The notes below the pieces were generated by a model that made no database searches, had not been told where the DNA came from, and saw nothing but the letters and a program-made list of their open reading frames with translations. The translations under genes and the position numbers were made by a program. A DNA stretch of 35,741 nt. Source: Limnohabitans sp. Rim8. Its GTDB lineage: Bacteria; Pseudomonadota; Gammaproteobacteria; Burkholderiales; Burkholderiaceae_C. The DNA lies in contig CAMDXR010000001.1 in NCBI GenBank assembly GCA_945877725.1, positions 1 through 35,741 of the forward strand, in the 5' to 3' direction. Positions 13,957 through 23,800 of this stretch are shown here, piece after piece. Each line of letters starts with the position of its first letter. Position 1 is the stretch's first letter.

Positions 13957-14742
13957 TTAAGGTGGGGTGGTCAAAGCCGGTTTGGCTGTGGTCTGGCCCA
14001 TGGCCCATCCCCAAAGTCGTTCCAGTGGCCAGGGGAAAATCATGATGACGTGTTCGACAATCGCCAGCCCCAGCAAGGTGGCCAACATGACCCAGCCCGT
14101 GGTAATGGCCACGGCCCCTTGTTGGGCCAACCAGACCAGCCAGAACCAGATGCCCATGGCGACACCCATGGACAGAACAAACCAGAGCGACATGTCGCGG
14201 GTGCGGAAATAACTGGCCAGATAAGCCAAGTGGGCCGGCAGGTACTGAGCGCCGTTTTGTGGCACACCGAAAAATAAATTCAATTTGGCCGACAGGCGCA
14301 TAAACCAGAGCAGCGCAAAGGTGCAAATTGCCAAATGGCTGGATTGACCCTCTTGCATCCAGCACAAAATGCCAAAGTTGGCCAGCAATGCCAGCTCGTG
14401 ATAAAGCATGACCTGCAAGGCTTGCACAAAGCGGGTCCATCCCCGAGCGTTGGGGCTGAGCGGTGTTTTGCGCGGCCCGGTGATCCAGCCGGTCAAAAAG
14501 GCCAGTTCATGCCAGCCCCACATCACGATCACGCTGCCAAAAGCCAGATAAGCGTTGAACACGCTGACCTCGCGCATGCTTTGCGCCACGCCTGCAAAAC
14601 TCAAAAGCAGCAACACCGTCCAGCCTGCCAGGCTGAAACGGAAACTGCGCGGGGGCCTGCGGTCGAGCCACAAAATCACGCCCGTGCCCAACCACCAGCA
14701 CAGGGCCGTGAAAACGCAGGCCAGAACGACTTCATTCACCAT
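13957..14742 (-). CDS. puhE: Photosynthetic complex assembly protein PuhE (DUF3623)
   Basis: A 261-residue polytopic membrane protein, with about seven hydrophobic segments. Signatures include FNAYLAFGSVIVMWGWHELAFLTGWITGPRK and FALLWFMRLSAKLNLFFGVPQ, recognisable as the PuhE family found in nearly all proteobacterial photosynthesis clusters. In Rhodobacter it affects reaction-centre/LH1 assembly and bacteriochlorophyll supply, but its biochemical function is not settled. It overlaps acsF by 7 bases. Confidence 0.92.
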   Translation of the reverse strand: MVNEVVLACVFTALCWWLGTGVILWLDRRPPRSFRFSLAGWTVLLLLSFAGVAQSMREVSVFNAYLAFGSVIVMWGWHELAFLTGWITGPRKTPLSPNARGWTRFVQALQVMLYHELALLANFGILCWMQEGQSSHLAICTFALLWFMRLSAKLNLFFGVPQNGAQYLPAHLAYLASYFRTRDMSLWFVLSMGVAMGIWFWLVWLAQQGAVAITTGWVMLATLLGLAIVEHVIMIFPWPLERLWGWAMGQTTAKPALTTPP

Positions 14743-15818
14743 GCGGGTTCCATGCGTACTTGGGGAGACAAGTCTTGTTCAATGACCGGCATGAAGTACA
14801 GCCGTGCAAAGGTGGCGGCGGCTTTCACCGCGCACACCGCTTGCTGCAGTTTGCCCACCACCCCGCCTCGGGTTTTGGCTTTTGCCATGGCTTGCGACAA
14901 AGCAAACAGGCGCTCTAGGCCCCGGCGGAATTCGGGGTTGTCGGTGTCCAGTGCCAAGGGGAACACTTGCTTGGTGATTTCGCTGGTGATGCGGAAAACC
15001 TGGTAGTCGTATTCGCTCGAATCGAGTCCCATGGCCTCGTGGAGCATCGGGCGGGTGTGGTCACGCACATACATGGTGGCGTAGACGGCCAGCAGGAAAA
15101 AACGGATCCACAGTTTGTTGCCACCGCGCAGCAGGCTCGGGTTGGCTCGCATGATCAGGGCAAAGGATTCGCCATGGCGAAACTCGTCGTTGCACCACAA
15201 CTCAAACCAGCGAAAAATCGGGTGAAAGCGCTTTTCTGGGTACTTCTCGAGCTGGCGGAAGATGGTGATGTAGCGGGCATAACCGATTTTTTCGGACAAA
15301 TAAGTGGCGTAATAAATGTATTTGGGCTTGAAGTAGGTGTACTTCTTGGTGCGCTTCAAGTTGCCCAGGTCAATGCCCAGGTTGAAGTCGCGCAGCGACA
15401 AGTTGATGAACCCGGCATGGCGTGACTCATCACGCGCCAGATAGGTCATCAGTTGCTTGATGTCGGGGTTGGTGACGTTTTTGCGAATCTCGTTGTACAA
15501 CACGCATCCAGAAAATTCAGAGGTCAAGGAACTGACCAAAAAGTCCATGAACTCCTGGCGCATCTCGGGCGAGAGCTTGGCCATGTTGTCCTTCACTTCA
15601 TCGGCAAAGGCGGCATCGCGCTGGAAATGGTCATGGTTGTTGTCGCCCTCGTACTCGGCCATCATCTTGTCCCATTCGGCACGCACGGGCTCTATGTTGA
15701 TGCGGTCCATGGCAGCAAAATCGGTGGTGTAAAACCGAGGGCTGATCATGTCGTCGTGCAAGGCCTTTTTGTTGGCGTCATCAGCGGTTTCGATGTTCTG
15801 GACTACGGTGGCATTCAT
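14736..15818 (-). CDS. acsF: Aerobic Mg-protoporphyrin IX monomethyl ester cyclase
   Basis: AcsF forms the fifth (E) ring of the tetrapyrrole with molecular oxygen. The 360-residue protein carries di-iron ligands in a ferritin-like bundle: Glu131-x-x-His134 in DESRHAGF and Glu212-x-x-His215 in DEFRHGE, plus the earlier acidic SEFSG region. MISPRFYTTDF near the N-terminus is also typical. A GGAG precedes the ATG. Its presence within the puh-crt part, and no bchE in the window, indicate that bacteriochlorophyll is made under oxygen. Confidence 0.97.
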   Translation of the reverse strand: MNATVVQNIETADDANKKALHDDMISPRFYTTDFAAMDRINIEPVRAEWDKMMAEYEGDNNHDHFQRDAAFADEVKDNMAKLSPEMRQEFMDFLVSSLTSEFSGCVLYNEIRKNVTNPDIKQLMTYLARDESRHAGFINLSLRDFNLGIDLGNLKRTKKYTYFKPKYIYYATYLSEKIGYARYITIFRQLEKYPEKRFHPIFRWFELWCNDEFRHGESFALIMRANPSLLRGGNKLWIRFFLLAVYATMYVRDHTRPMLHEAMGLDSSEYDYQVFRITSEITKQVFPLALDTDNPEFRRGLERLFALSQAMAKAKTRGGVVGKLQQAVCAVKAAATFARLYFMPVIEQDLSPQVRMEPAW

Positions 15819-15836
15819 GGGGGTTCTCCGGTGCGA

Positions 15837-16316
15837 TTAACGGGGGGAAGTCTCGCTGCCTGCCAGGCGCAAACCGGCAAAGACAGCGGCATTGCTGGGT
15901 CCAAACGACTCCAAATCAATGCGTTGTTGGGTGCTGGGATCCACCAAAGTCAGGCGGCCATCGGTGCGACCGATGAGTAAAAATGGTGCATCAGGGCCCA
16001 TTTTTTCGCGATGCCGCGCGCGCACCAAGGCGCGCAGACTGCTGCGCAAAAAACCTTGTTCGCCACTGAAATGGGCCACTTGCCGACCCGAGATGTGGTC
16101 CAAAACTGCAATGTCGCCATTGGGCAGGTCTTTAAATTGCAAGGCCAGCTGCCACTGAGTGGGGGCATCAGGGGTTCGCGGGTCCAGGCCAGACCAGCGG
16201 GCCAGCCCAATAGCCACCAGCAAAGCCAGCAAAAACACACCGATCCAAGCCATGGACTTGTTCAAGCTCAGGCCTTGATTCGGAACGGACCAGTGTTGCT
16301 TGGGGAGGGTGCTCAT
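15837..16316 (-). CDS. puhC: Photosynthetic complex assembly protein PuhC
   Basis: A 159-residue protein with one N-terminal membrane helix (MAWIGVFLLALLVAIGLARWSG) and a periplasmic domain. The stretch FKDLPNGDIAVLDHISGRQVAHFSGEQGFLRSSLRALVRAR is characteristic of PuhC, a factor for assembly of reaction centre and LH1. Its ATG overlaps the puhB stop (ATGA). Length matches the family. Confidence 0.92.
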   Translation of the reverse strand: MSTLPKQHWSVPNQGLSLNKSMAWIGVFLLALLVAIGLARWSGLDPRTPDAPTQWQLALQFKDLPNGDIAVLDHISGRQVAHFSGEQGFLRSSLRALVRARHREKMGPDAPFLLIGRTDGRLTLVDPSTQQRIDLESFGPSNAAVFAGLRLAGSETSPR

Positions 16317-16981
16317 GCCAGCATGCCGTGTTGTGGTGGAGTGGGGTGAGACCGGGCAGGGGCGGATGTTTTGACCCCTTGGGTGTGCAGGCTTTCTCCG
16401 GCCCGCGCTTCAGACCACAAGGCCAACAACTGTTCACCCACTTGCTGCCCGTTGGGCACGCAGCGCAGGGTGGGTTGGGGGCGGCTGACGTGCCAGGCGC
16501 GTTGGTGTGGCCACAGGTGTGCCCAGCCAATGCGGTCTTCTGGGTGCAAAGCCAGAGCAATGTCGCCCATACCCTTGGCGTAGCCCTTGAGAGAGGCCCC
16601 GGCGATGCGCTTGTAGGGCAGGTTGAAAGTCAGCGTTAGCACAATGCCGATGCGCATGACGACCCGTTTGTTGGTCAGCGTGTACAAGGTGCTGCGGGCC
16701 GAAAACCATGCGGTGCCCAGCAGCAGCGCCAGGGCCACGGCATACAGACTGGCGGCCACCGCCAAGGGCTTCCAGCCTGCGGCGCTTTCTGGGGCACTCA
16801 GATTGATGGCTTGCACGGCCAGCATCAGGGCAAAGTACAGGGTAATTTTGCGTACATGAAAAGCGTGTACCGCCAAGCAGCGCCAATCGGGCGCACCTTG
16901 CCAAACCACACGCTCACCCGCGGGCAAGGCGCTGGGCAGGCCAGGTGCGGCCTCCCATTCGTGTTCGTGCGTGGCTTTCAT
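16313..16981 (-). CDS. puhB: Photosynthetic complex assembly protein PuhB
   Basis: A 222-residue protein with an N-terminal soluble part (LPAGERVVWQGAPDW), two or three membrane helices and a PH-like domain (STLYTLTNKRVVMRIGI...LPYKRIAGASLK), the pattern of PuhB. It assists insertion of the H subunit and reaction-centre assembly. The start overlaps the puhA stop by 4 bases. The C-terminus beyond about residue 195 is Pro/Ser-rich and poorly conserved. Confidence 0.93.
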   Translation of the reverse strand: MKATHEHEWEAAPGLPSALPAGERVVWQGAPDWRCLAVHAFHVRKITLYFALMLAVQAINLSAPESAAGWKPLAVAASLYAVALALLLGTAWFSARSTLYTLTNKRVVMRIGIVLTLTFNLPYKRIAGASLKGYAKGMGDIALALHPEDRIGWAHLWPHQRAWHVSRPQPTLRCVPNGQQVGEQLLALWSEARAGESLHTQGVKTSAPARSHPTPPQHGMLA

Positions 16982-17742
16982 ATCAGGGGTTCCTGGCGCT
17001 GGGGTGTCGCGTACAAGGTGCCCGCACCGTAATAAGCGCTGATTTTTTCTTCTTCGAGCAGGGTGATCTGCGCATTTGACTTGGTCTGGGGCACGTTGCC
17101 GAACTGGTGCGCCAGAATGGCTTGCACTCGCGTACCGTCCTTTTTGATGCGGGCAAAGGTCATGGGCAGCAAAACGCGTTTATCCGATCCAGTTAATTGC
17201 ACTTCGGCATAACGGAACATCATTTCCATGCGGTCTACCCACAAATCGCAGACGGTGCCCGCGATCTCATTGTCGGCACCCCAAACGGGCAGGCCGCGGG
17301 GATCGACGTCTTGCTTGGCCACTGAGTGGTCTGGGGCCACACGCAAAGGCACAATTTTGGGGTGACCATGCGGGTCCATGTCGGGCACGTCGGCGCGCAT
17401 GGCCCAAGCACCAGGGCCTACTCCGGCCAACAGCGGGTCGCCCACGGGCTCCAGCGGGGCTCCGTTCCAGCCGTGAGTGGGCTGGCCACTGTATTCACCA
17501 TCGGGGCGGGCCAGATCGGGGGACAGGTAGGTGTGACCATCTTGGGTCTTGAACGCTTTGGGCTCGGGCACGGGCGGCCAGCCTTCAATTTTGGGGCCGT
17601 TTTCGCGCCCTGAATCCATGGGGTAGCCCTCGCGATGGCTCTCTCGCACGAGGTAATAAATCAAACCCGCAAAAAACGCCCAAAACATATACAAAACGAT
17701 TTGGGCCACATCGATGTACTGCGTTATTGCGCCTGTTTCCAT
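16978..17742 (-). CDS. puhA: Photosynthetic reaction centre H subunit
   Basis: The 254-residue H subunit caps the cytoplasmic face of the L-M core and guides protons to the secondary quinone. It has the standard layout: short N-terminus METGAITQYIDVAQ, one helix (IVLYMFWAFFAGLIYYLV), then a cytoplasmic beta-rich domain beginning ESHREGYPMDSGREN, with ADVPDMDPHGHPKIVPLRVA and AGTVCDLWVDRMEMMFRY. A GGAGAA lies before the ATG. It is separated by 32 bases from lhaA. Confidence 0.97.
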   Translation of the reverse strand: METGAITQYIDVAQIVLYMFWAFFAGLIYYLVRESHREGYPMDSGRENGPKIEGWPPVPEPKAFKTQDGHTYLSPDLARPDGEYSGQPTHGWNGAPLEPVGDPLLAGVGPGAWAMRADVPDMDPHGHPKIVPLRVAPDHSVAKQDVDPRGLPVWGADNEIAGTVCDLWVDRMEMMFRYAEVQLTGSDKRVLLPMTFARIKKDGTRVQAILAHQFGNVPQTKSNAQITLLEEEKISAYYGAGTLYATPQRQEPLI

Positions 17743-17774
17743 GGCTGTTCTCCTTCAAAAAATAGTGACAAATG

Positions 17775-19211
17775 TCAGCCCGGCAGTTGTGCCAGACCCA
17801 ACGGGTTAGTGACTGTCTTGGCCGCCAAAGGCTTGACCAGACGACTCGATCGCAACATGGGCCCCAAGGCCACCAGCACGACAAACAACAAATAAATTTC
17901 CAGGTGGTAAATAAAGCTGTAGGCGGTGATGGGGGTGACCAGGGCTTCGCCCAAGCTGCCGGACATGGCCAACACCGAGACCCCGTCGCGCAAGGCCCCG
18001 CCCAATGCCATGGCCGCACCGGCACTGGTGGCTTGTACTGCGCCCCAAGTGCCCACCACCAAACCGCCTAGGCGGGCATCGCCCATTCCCATAGCGGTGA
18101 CCAGCATGCCCACCGAAAAGAGGCCGCCACTGAAGCCGATCAGGCCCACGCCGAGCCGGAACAGCCAAGCCGCCTCAAGGGGGCCTGAAAAAATCACCAT
18201 CGCAAAGGCTGGCAAGCCCAAGACAACACCCAAACTGGCCAGGCGGCAAGCGTGCAAGCCGCCCGACAGCCAGCGTGAGGACAGCATGAAGGCCAACAGC
18301 GCACCGCCTGCGCTGAGGGCGGTCAGGGCACTGGTCATGCCGACATCAAGCTTCAGGATTTCGGCGGCATAAGGCTCCAGCACGATGTCCTGCATGTTGA
18401 AGGCAAAGGTACCGAGTGCCAGGGTCCATAAAAAGCGGCGCATTTGTGGCTGTGCCATCAACTCGCGCCAGCTGCTGGCAAAGCCACCGGCTTCGCGACG
18501 ACCGCGTTTGGCTTGTCTGGCTTCTTGCTTCCAGAGTGAGGCCAGGTTCAAAATGGCGACCAGTAAAGCGCAGCCTTGCACCACTTGGATCAATTTTTGC
18601 GGACTGAAATGGTCCAGAACAAGACCAAATACCGCGCTGCTGCCGATCATGCCGAGCAGCAACATGCTGTACAGCAAGGCCACCACACGGGGGCGTTTTT
18701 CTTCAGTGGCCAAGTCGTGCGCCAGCGCCATGCCAGCAGTCTGAGTCACCTGAATCCCCGCGCCGACCAGCACAAAAGCCAGGCCTGCACCCAACTGACC
18801 CAGCCAAAGGTTGGCATGCTCGGCCTCGGACAAAAGCAACAAAGCGAAAGGCATGATCGAAAGACCACCAAACAGCAACAAAGTGCCCATCCACAAATAA
18901 GGAATGCGGCGCAGCCCAAGCGCCGATGGGTGCGTGTCACTGCGGTAGCCAATCAGGGTACGCAGCGGGGCGAACACCATGGGAATAGCCACCGCCAAGG
19001 CAACCCACCAAGCGGGGACCTGAAGCTCGACAATCATGACCCGGTTCAGGGTGCCCACCAGCAAGGCCGTGACCATCCCGATCACCACCTGAAACAGCGA
19101 CAAGCGCAGCAGGCGTGCCATCGGCAGCTCGGGCGACGCGGCGTCGGCAAACGGCATGAACCGTGTGCCATAAGCCGTGAGCCAGCGAGGAACCGGGATG
19201 TAAAGTTTCAT
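17775..19211 (-). CDS. lhaA: LhaA-type LH1 assembly protein (BCD-family transporter)
   Basis: A polytopic BCD-family membrane protein of 478 residues, a paralogue of PucC: LVGTLNRVMIVELQVPAWWV, LRTLIGYRSDTHPSALGLRRIPYLW and MQDIVLEPYAAEILKLDVG. Its place between bchM and puhA is the conserved location of lhaA, needed for LH1 assembly. The ATG at 19211 overlaps the bchM stop (ATGA); a start four codons upstream is also open but would overlap more. Confidence 0.94.
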   Translation of the reverse strand: MKLYIPVPRWLTAYGTRFMPFADAASPELPMARLLRLSLFQVVIGMVTALLVGTLNRVMIVELQVPAWWVALAVAIPMVFAPLRTLIGYRSDTHPSALGLRRIPYLWMGTLLLFGGLSIMPFALLLLSEAEHANLWLGQLGAGLAFVLVGAGIQVTQTAGMALAHDLATEEKRPRVVALLYSMLLLGMIGSSAVFGLVLDHFSPQKLIQVVQGCALLVAILNLASLWKQEARQAKRGRREAGGFASSWRELMAQPQMRRFLWTLALGTFAFNMQDIVLEPYAAEILKLDVGMTSALTALSAGGALLAFMLSSRWLSGGLHACRLASLGVVLGLPAFAMVIFSGPLEAAWLFRLGVGLIGFSGGLFSVGMLVTAMGMGDARLGGLVVGTWGAVQATSAGAAMALGGALRDGVSVLAMSGSLGEALVTPITAYSFIYHLEIYLLFVVLVALGPMLRSSRLVKPLAAKTVTNPLGLAQLPG

Positions 19212-19915
19212 GAGCGGGCCCACTCCCAGGCTTGGGAGGTGTAAAAACCGCTGGCCACGCGCTGCATGCGGGCCCCTTGCCAGCCTTGCAGGTCGGGGGC
19301 CGCTTGCATGCGCTGCAGCAAATCGGCATGGGCCACTGGCGACAAAGAAGGTGAACGGTCACTGCGTGGAAATAACCTGCCCGCACTGTGCATCAAGGCC
19401 AGCAGGGGGGTACGAGGCGCGAAGGTAAAGACCATCGAGCTGCGGGTGCGCTGTGCCAGCCCGGCCAAAGCCTGGGCAATTTGATCGCAGTCGTAATGGA
19501 TCAAGGAGTCCATGCACACCACATGGTCAAAATGGCCCAACTCGGGGCTGAGCATGTCACCTGACAAAAATTGCACCGATCCGGGCAAGGCAGGGTGCTC
19601 GGCAGCCATGCGTTCAGCGGCCAGTTTGACCAGAGTGGGCGACAGGTCGATGGCCACCACCTCGGCCCCACGCAAAGCAGCTTGCAAGGCCAGGGCCCCC
19701 GTGCCACAACCTGCGTCCAGAAGGCGCAAGCCCCGCATGTCTTGCGGCAACCAAGACAACAAGGTCTCGCGCATGGTGTCGCGTCCGGCCCGTACCGTAG
19801 CCCGAATGCGCCCAACGGGCTCGTTCGATGTCAGGCGGGCCCAGGCATCAGCGGCCGTGCGGTCAAAGTAATGCTCGATCTGGCTGCGGCGTTGTTCGTA
19901 AGCGGTGGTGTTCAT
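19208..19915 (-). CDS. bchM: Mg-protoporphyrin IX O-methyltransferase
   Basis: A 235-residue S-adenosylmethionine-dependent methyltransferase that esterifies the ring-C propionate of Mg-protoporphyrin IX. The SAM motif LLDAGCGTGALALQAA and the downstream HFDHVVCMDSLIHYD are as in BchM, as is the start YEQRRSQIEHYFDRTAADAW. An upstream in-frame start (19948) would overlap bchL, so 19915 is chosen. It sits between bchL and lhaA as in most purple-bacterial clusters. Confidence 0.95.
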   Translation of the reverse strand: MNTTAYEQRRSQIEHYFDRTAADAWARLTSNEPVGRIRATVRAGRDTMRETLLSWLPQDMRGLRLLDAGCGTGALALQAALRGAEVVAIDLSPTLVKLAAERMAAEHPALPGSVQFLSGDMLSPELGHFDHVVCMDSLIHYDCDQIAQALAGLAQRTRSSMVFTFAPRTPLLALMHSAGRLFPRSDRSPSLSPVAHADLLQRMQAAPDLQGWQGARMQRVASGFYTSQAWEWARS

Positions 19916-19925
19916 GACGGCGCTT

Positions 19926-20840
19926 TCAATCAAAACCCAGCAGGTCAAAAATATCCCGATCTTTCATGGGGATCGAGGGCAGGGGGTCGGCACCCAGCCA
20001 AAGCGCAGCAGCCAAGCGCATGTACTCGTCTTGCACGGCTTTGACGGCCGGGGTGGCTTCCAGCTCGAACAAGGTGCACTTTTTGAGGCGACTCTTGCGA
20101 ATTTCGTCCAGCATCGGAAAGTGCGCCATGGTTTTCAGGCCCACCACCGCGTTGTATTTGTCGATCTGGTCGGTTGCGTCGCTGCGGTTGGCGATCACGC
20201 CACCCAAGCGGACGTTGTAGTTTTTGGCCTTGGCACCAATTGCCTGAACGATGCGGTTCATGGCAAAAATCGAGTCAAAGTCGTTGGCGGTGACGATCAG
20301 GGCGCGGTCGGCGTGTTGCAGCGGAGCGGCAAAGCCACCGCACACCACGTCGCCCAGCACATCAAAAATCACCACATCGGTGTCTTCCAGCAGATGGTGC
20401 TCTTTGAGCAGCTTGACGGTCTGGCCGACCACATACCCGCCGCAACCTGTACCAGCTGGGGGGCCGCCTGCCTCTACGCACATCACGCCGTTGTAGCCCT
20501 TGAAGACGAAGTCATCAAGTCGAAGCTCTTCGGCATGAAAGTCCACCGTTTCGAGCGCGTCGATGACGGTAGGCATGAGTTTTTTGGTCAGGGTGAAGGT
20601 CGAGTCGTGTTTCGGGTCACAACCGATTTGCAGCACGCGTTTACCCAGCTTGCTGAAAGCCACTGACAAGTTGGACGAGGTGGTGCTTTTGCCGATGCCC
20701 CCTTTGCCATAAACGGCAAACACTTTGGCGTTGCCAATCTTGACCGTGGGGTCCATCTGGACTTGAACACTGCCCTCACCGTCGGTCCCTTTGGTGCTGC
20801 GGGAGATGTTACGAATCGGCACGCTGGTGGTTTCGATCAT
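19926..20840 (-). CDS. bchL: Dark-operative protochlorophyllide reductase, iron protein
   Basis: The 304-residue NifH-like ATPase that delivers electrons to BchN-BchB. The P-loop GKGGIGKST is at residues 45-53 and the two iron-sulfur cysteines shared between the subunits of the dimer are Cys133 (GPPAGTGCGG) and Cys167 (DVLGDVVCGGF), matching NifH-type spacing. An N-terminal extension of about 35 residues precedes the core, as in other BchL proteins. Its ATG overlaps the bchH stop. Confidence 0.98.
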   Translation of the reverse strand: MIETTSVPIRNISRSTKGTDGEGSVQVQMDPTVKIGNAKVFAVYGKGGIGKSTTSSNLSVAFSKLGKRVLQIGCDPKHDSTFTLTKKLMPTVIDALETVDFHAEELRLDDFVFKGYNGVMCVEAGGPPAGTGCGGYVVGQTVKLLKEHHLLEDTDVVIFDVLGDVVCGGFAAPLQHADRALIVTANDFDSIFAMNRIVQAIGAKAKNYNVRLGGVIANRSDATDQIDKYNAVVGLKTMAHFPMLDEIRKSRLKKCTLFELEATPAVKAVQDEYMRLAAALWLGADPLPSIPMKDRDIFDLLGFD

Positions 20841-23800
20841 GCTGGGAGTCCTTCCTGTATGCCTTCAAGGCGGTCTTCAAGTTCTTCACCGGCACGCAGC
20901 AGGGCTGACATGGTCTCGGCGTCGGGCCGCCAGTACTGGCGGCGGGTAGCCTCCAGCAGACGGTTGGCCAATTTGGCCGATGCGGTGGGGTTGAGTTGGG
21001 CCATGCGTTCGCGCATGGCCGGGTCGAGCACAAAGGTTTGTGCCAACTGTTGGTAAACCCAGGGTTGTACTTGGCCTGTGGTGGCCGACCAACCCATGGT
21101 GTTGGTCAAGTGGGCTTCGATCTGGCGCACGCCTTCGTAGCCATGCTGCAACATGCTTTCGTGCCACTTGGGGTTGAGCATGCGGCTGCGGGTTTCCAGT
21201 GCCACTTGCTCAGTCAGGCTGCGCACCACGCCCTCACCCTGGGTTTGGTCTCCAATGAACACGGGGGGGGCTTCGGCGGCGTTGCCGTCACGTTGGTGTT
21301 TGGCTTGCAACACGGCGCGGCTGATGCCGCCCAGGGTGTCAAAGTAGGTGTCGATACTGGTCACGCCCAGTTCGACCGAGTCCAGGTTCTGGTAGGTCAG
21401 CGAGACACTGGCCAGCGCGCTTTGCAAAACAGCGGTGTTGCGTACAGGGCGGCCTTCACGGCCATAGGCAAAGCCTTTGCGCTGGGTGAAGGCATCGCCC
21501 AGCTCGTTTTCGTTTTCCCAGCAGCTGCTGTCAATCAGGTGGTTGACGTTGGCACCGTAGGCGCCCTCGGTATTGCCAAACACCCGCAGTGCAGCACATT
21601 CCAGTGAGCTGCCTTCATGCTCGGCCAAAAAGGCCAGAGCGTGTTTGCGAACAAAATTTTGTTCTAAGGGTTCATCGGCACTGGCCGCCAGAAAGGCCGC
21701 TTCGGCCAGCAGGCGGATTTGCATGGGCAAGAGGTCGCGGAAAATACCCGACAGCGTGATGACCACATCAATGCGCGGACGGCCCAGTGTGGCCAGCGGC
21801 ACCAGGCAAGCGCCTGCCAAACGCCCATAACTGTCAAAACGGGGCGCTGCGCCCATCAGTGACAGGGCTTGCGCCATGGGGCCGCCCTCGGTCTTGAGGT
21901 TGTCGCTGCCCCACAGCACCATGGCCACGGTTTCGGGCAGGCTCGAGTGGTCTTGGGCGTAGCGCTCCAGCAGTTTGTCGGCTTGGCGCTTGCCGTCCAT
22001 GACCGCAAAGGCGGAGGGCATGCGGAACGGGTCCAGACCGTGTAGGTTGCGACCCGTGGGCAGCACGGCGGGGTTACGGATCAGGTCGCCGCCGGGGGCG
22101 GGTTGCAGATAGCGGCCATCCAGTGCGCGCATGAGTCCCTGCATTTCGTGGTCTTCGCCCAACAACTTGTTGGTGCGCACCAGTTGGCGCAAGGATTCGA
22201 GGGTGGCTTTGTCGGCGCTTTGTTGAGGGCTTATCACTGCACTCAGTTGGGCTTCGGTGGCGCCGTCGACCAAGGCTTCCATGAAGTCGGCGTGGGCCAG
22301 GCCCATGGCATCGGCCATGACTTTCAGGGTTTGCAGCCGCTGCTCGCGGGTCGGGGCTTGGCCCATGACGTGCAGTCCTTCAGGGATCAACGCGTATTCG
22401 AGTTCCAGCAATTGGTTTTGCAGTTGCTCAACCCAATCAGCGTTGTCTTCGACCAGGGTCTCGGGCACGCGCAGGTCGATGCTGCGGGCTTGCTCGTGAA
22501 TCAAACCGGCCAGACTGGCGCGGTCGAGCGCTTGGTCAGGTCCCATTTGCAGCCAGCTTTCAATGGACTGCTGCAAACTGACCAACTCTTTGTAAAGCCC
22601 CGAATGGGTGAGTGAGGGCGTGAGGTAACTGACCAAAGTGGCCGCACCCCGGCGCTTGGCCAGGGCCCCTTCGGAGGGGTTGTTGGCGGCGTACAGATAA
22701 ATGTTGGGCAAGGCGTCAATCAGGCGGTCGGGCCAGCATTGGGCAGACAGGCCGGTTTGCTTGCCGGGCATGAATTCGAGTGCACCATGGGTGCCAAAGT
22801 GCAGTACGGCATCGGCGGCGTAGTCTTCACGCAGGTAGCGGTAAAAAGCACTGAAAGCGTGGGTTGGGGCGCAACCGGTTTCAAACAGCAGGCGCATCGG
22901 GTCGCCTTCGTAGCCAAAACCGGGTTGCACCGTGACCGCCACCTGACCAAAAGCGGCACCCAACACAAACAGCGATTGGCCGTTTGTCAGGTGCTTGCCC
23001 GGGGCCGGGCCCCATTGCGCTTCAATTTCTTTTAACCAGCGTTCGTTGCGCACATGGTGGCTGGTGTCGATGGCGTGCAACACATTGGCCTGCGTGCCGT
23101 ACTGGCTGGCGTTGCCCTGCAACAAACGGTTGCGCAAGTCGTCCACGCTGTCGGGCAAATCGACGCGGTAGCCTTCTTTGGACAAGCGCTGCAAAGTATT
23201 GAACAGGGATTGGAACACCGACAAATAAGCCGCCGTGCCTACGCTGCCGGCATTGGGTGGGAAGTTGAACAGCACGATGGCCAGTTTGCGGTCGGCGCGG
23301 GGTTTGTTGCGCAAACGCACCAGACGGTCAATGCGCGCGGTCAGCATGTCGGTCCGCTCGGAACAAGTGAACATGTCTTGGCTGCGCGGTCCGCTGGGGA
23401 AGGTACAGTGCTTCTCGCAGCCGTGGCAGGTTTGTCCGGCAGGGCCCGGACGGCCGCCATAGACCATGGGCAAAATCGAGCCGTCCAACTCGGGAATGGC
23501 CACCATGATGGTGTTTTCGACGGGCAGCAAACCGCGTGTCGAGTCACCCCATTGTTCGATGGACTGAAACTCCAGCGGGTGCGCTGCAATGTAGGGTACG
23601 TCGAGCTCGCTCAGGGCCACTTCGGCGGCGCTGGCGTCGTTGTAGGCCGGGCCACCCACCAATGAAAAACCGGTCAGAGACAACAGCGACTGGATCTGGC
23701 TGTCCCCGCCTTGCTTGAAAAACCGGTCTATGGCCGGGCGCGCATCCAGGCCACTGGCAAAGGCCGGGATCACACGCAGTCCGCGTGCCTGAAGGGAGTT

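Noticed and set aside
13949..14440. Extension of crtI to 683 residues
   Set aside because: The added 164 residues are antiparallel-free frame shadow of puhE (same strand, other frame), His/Gly-rich and unlike any CrtI N-terminus.
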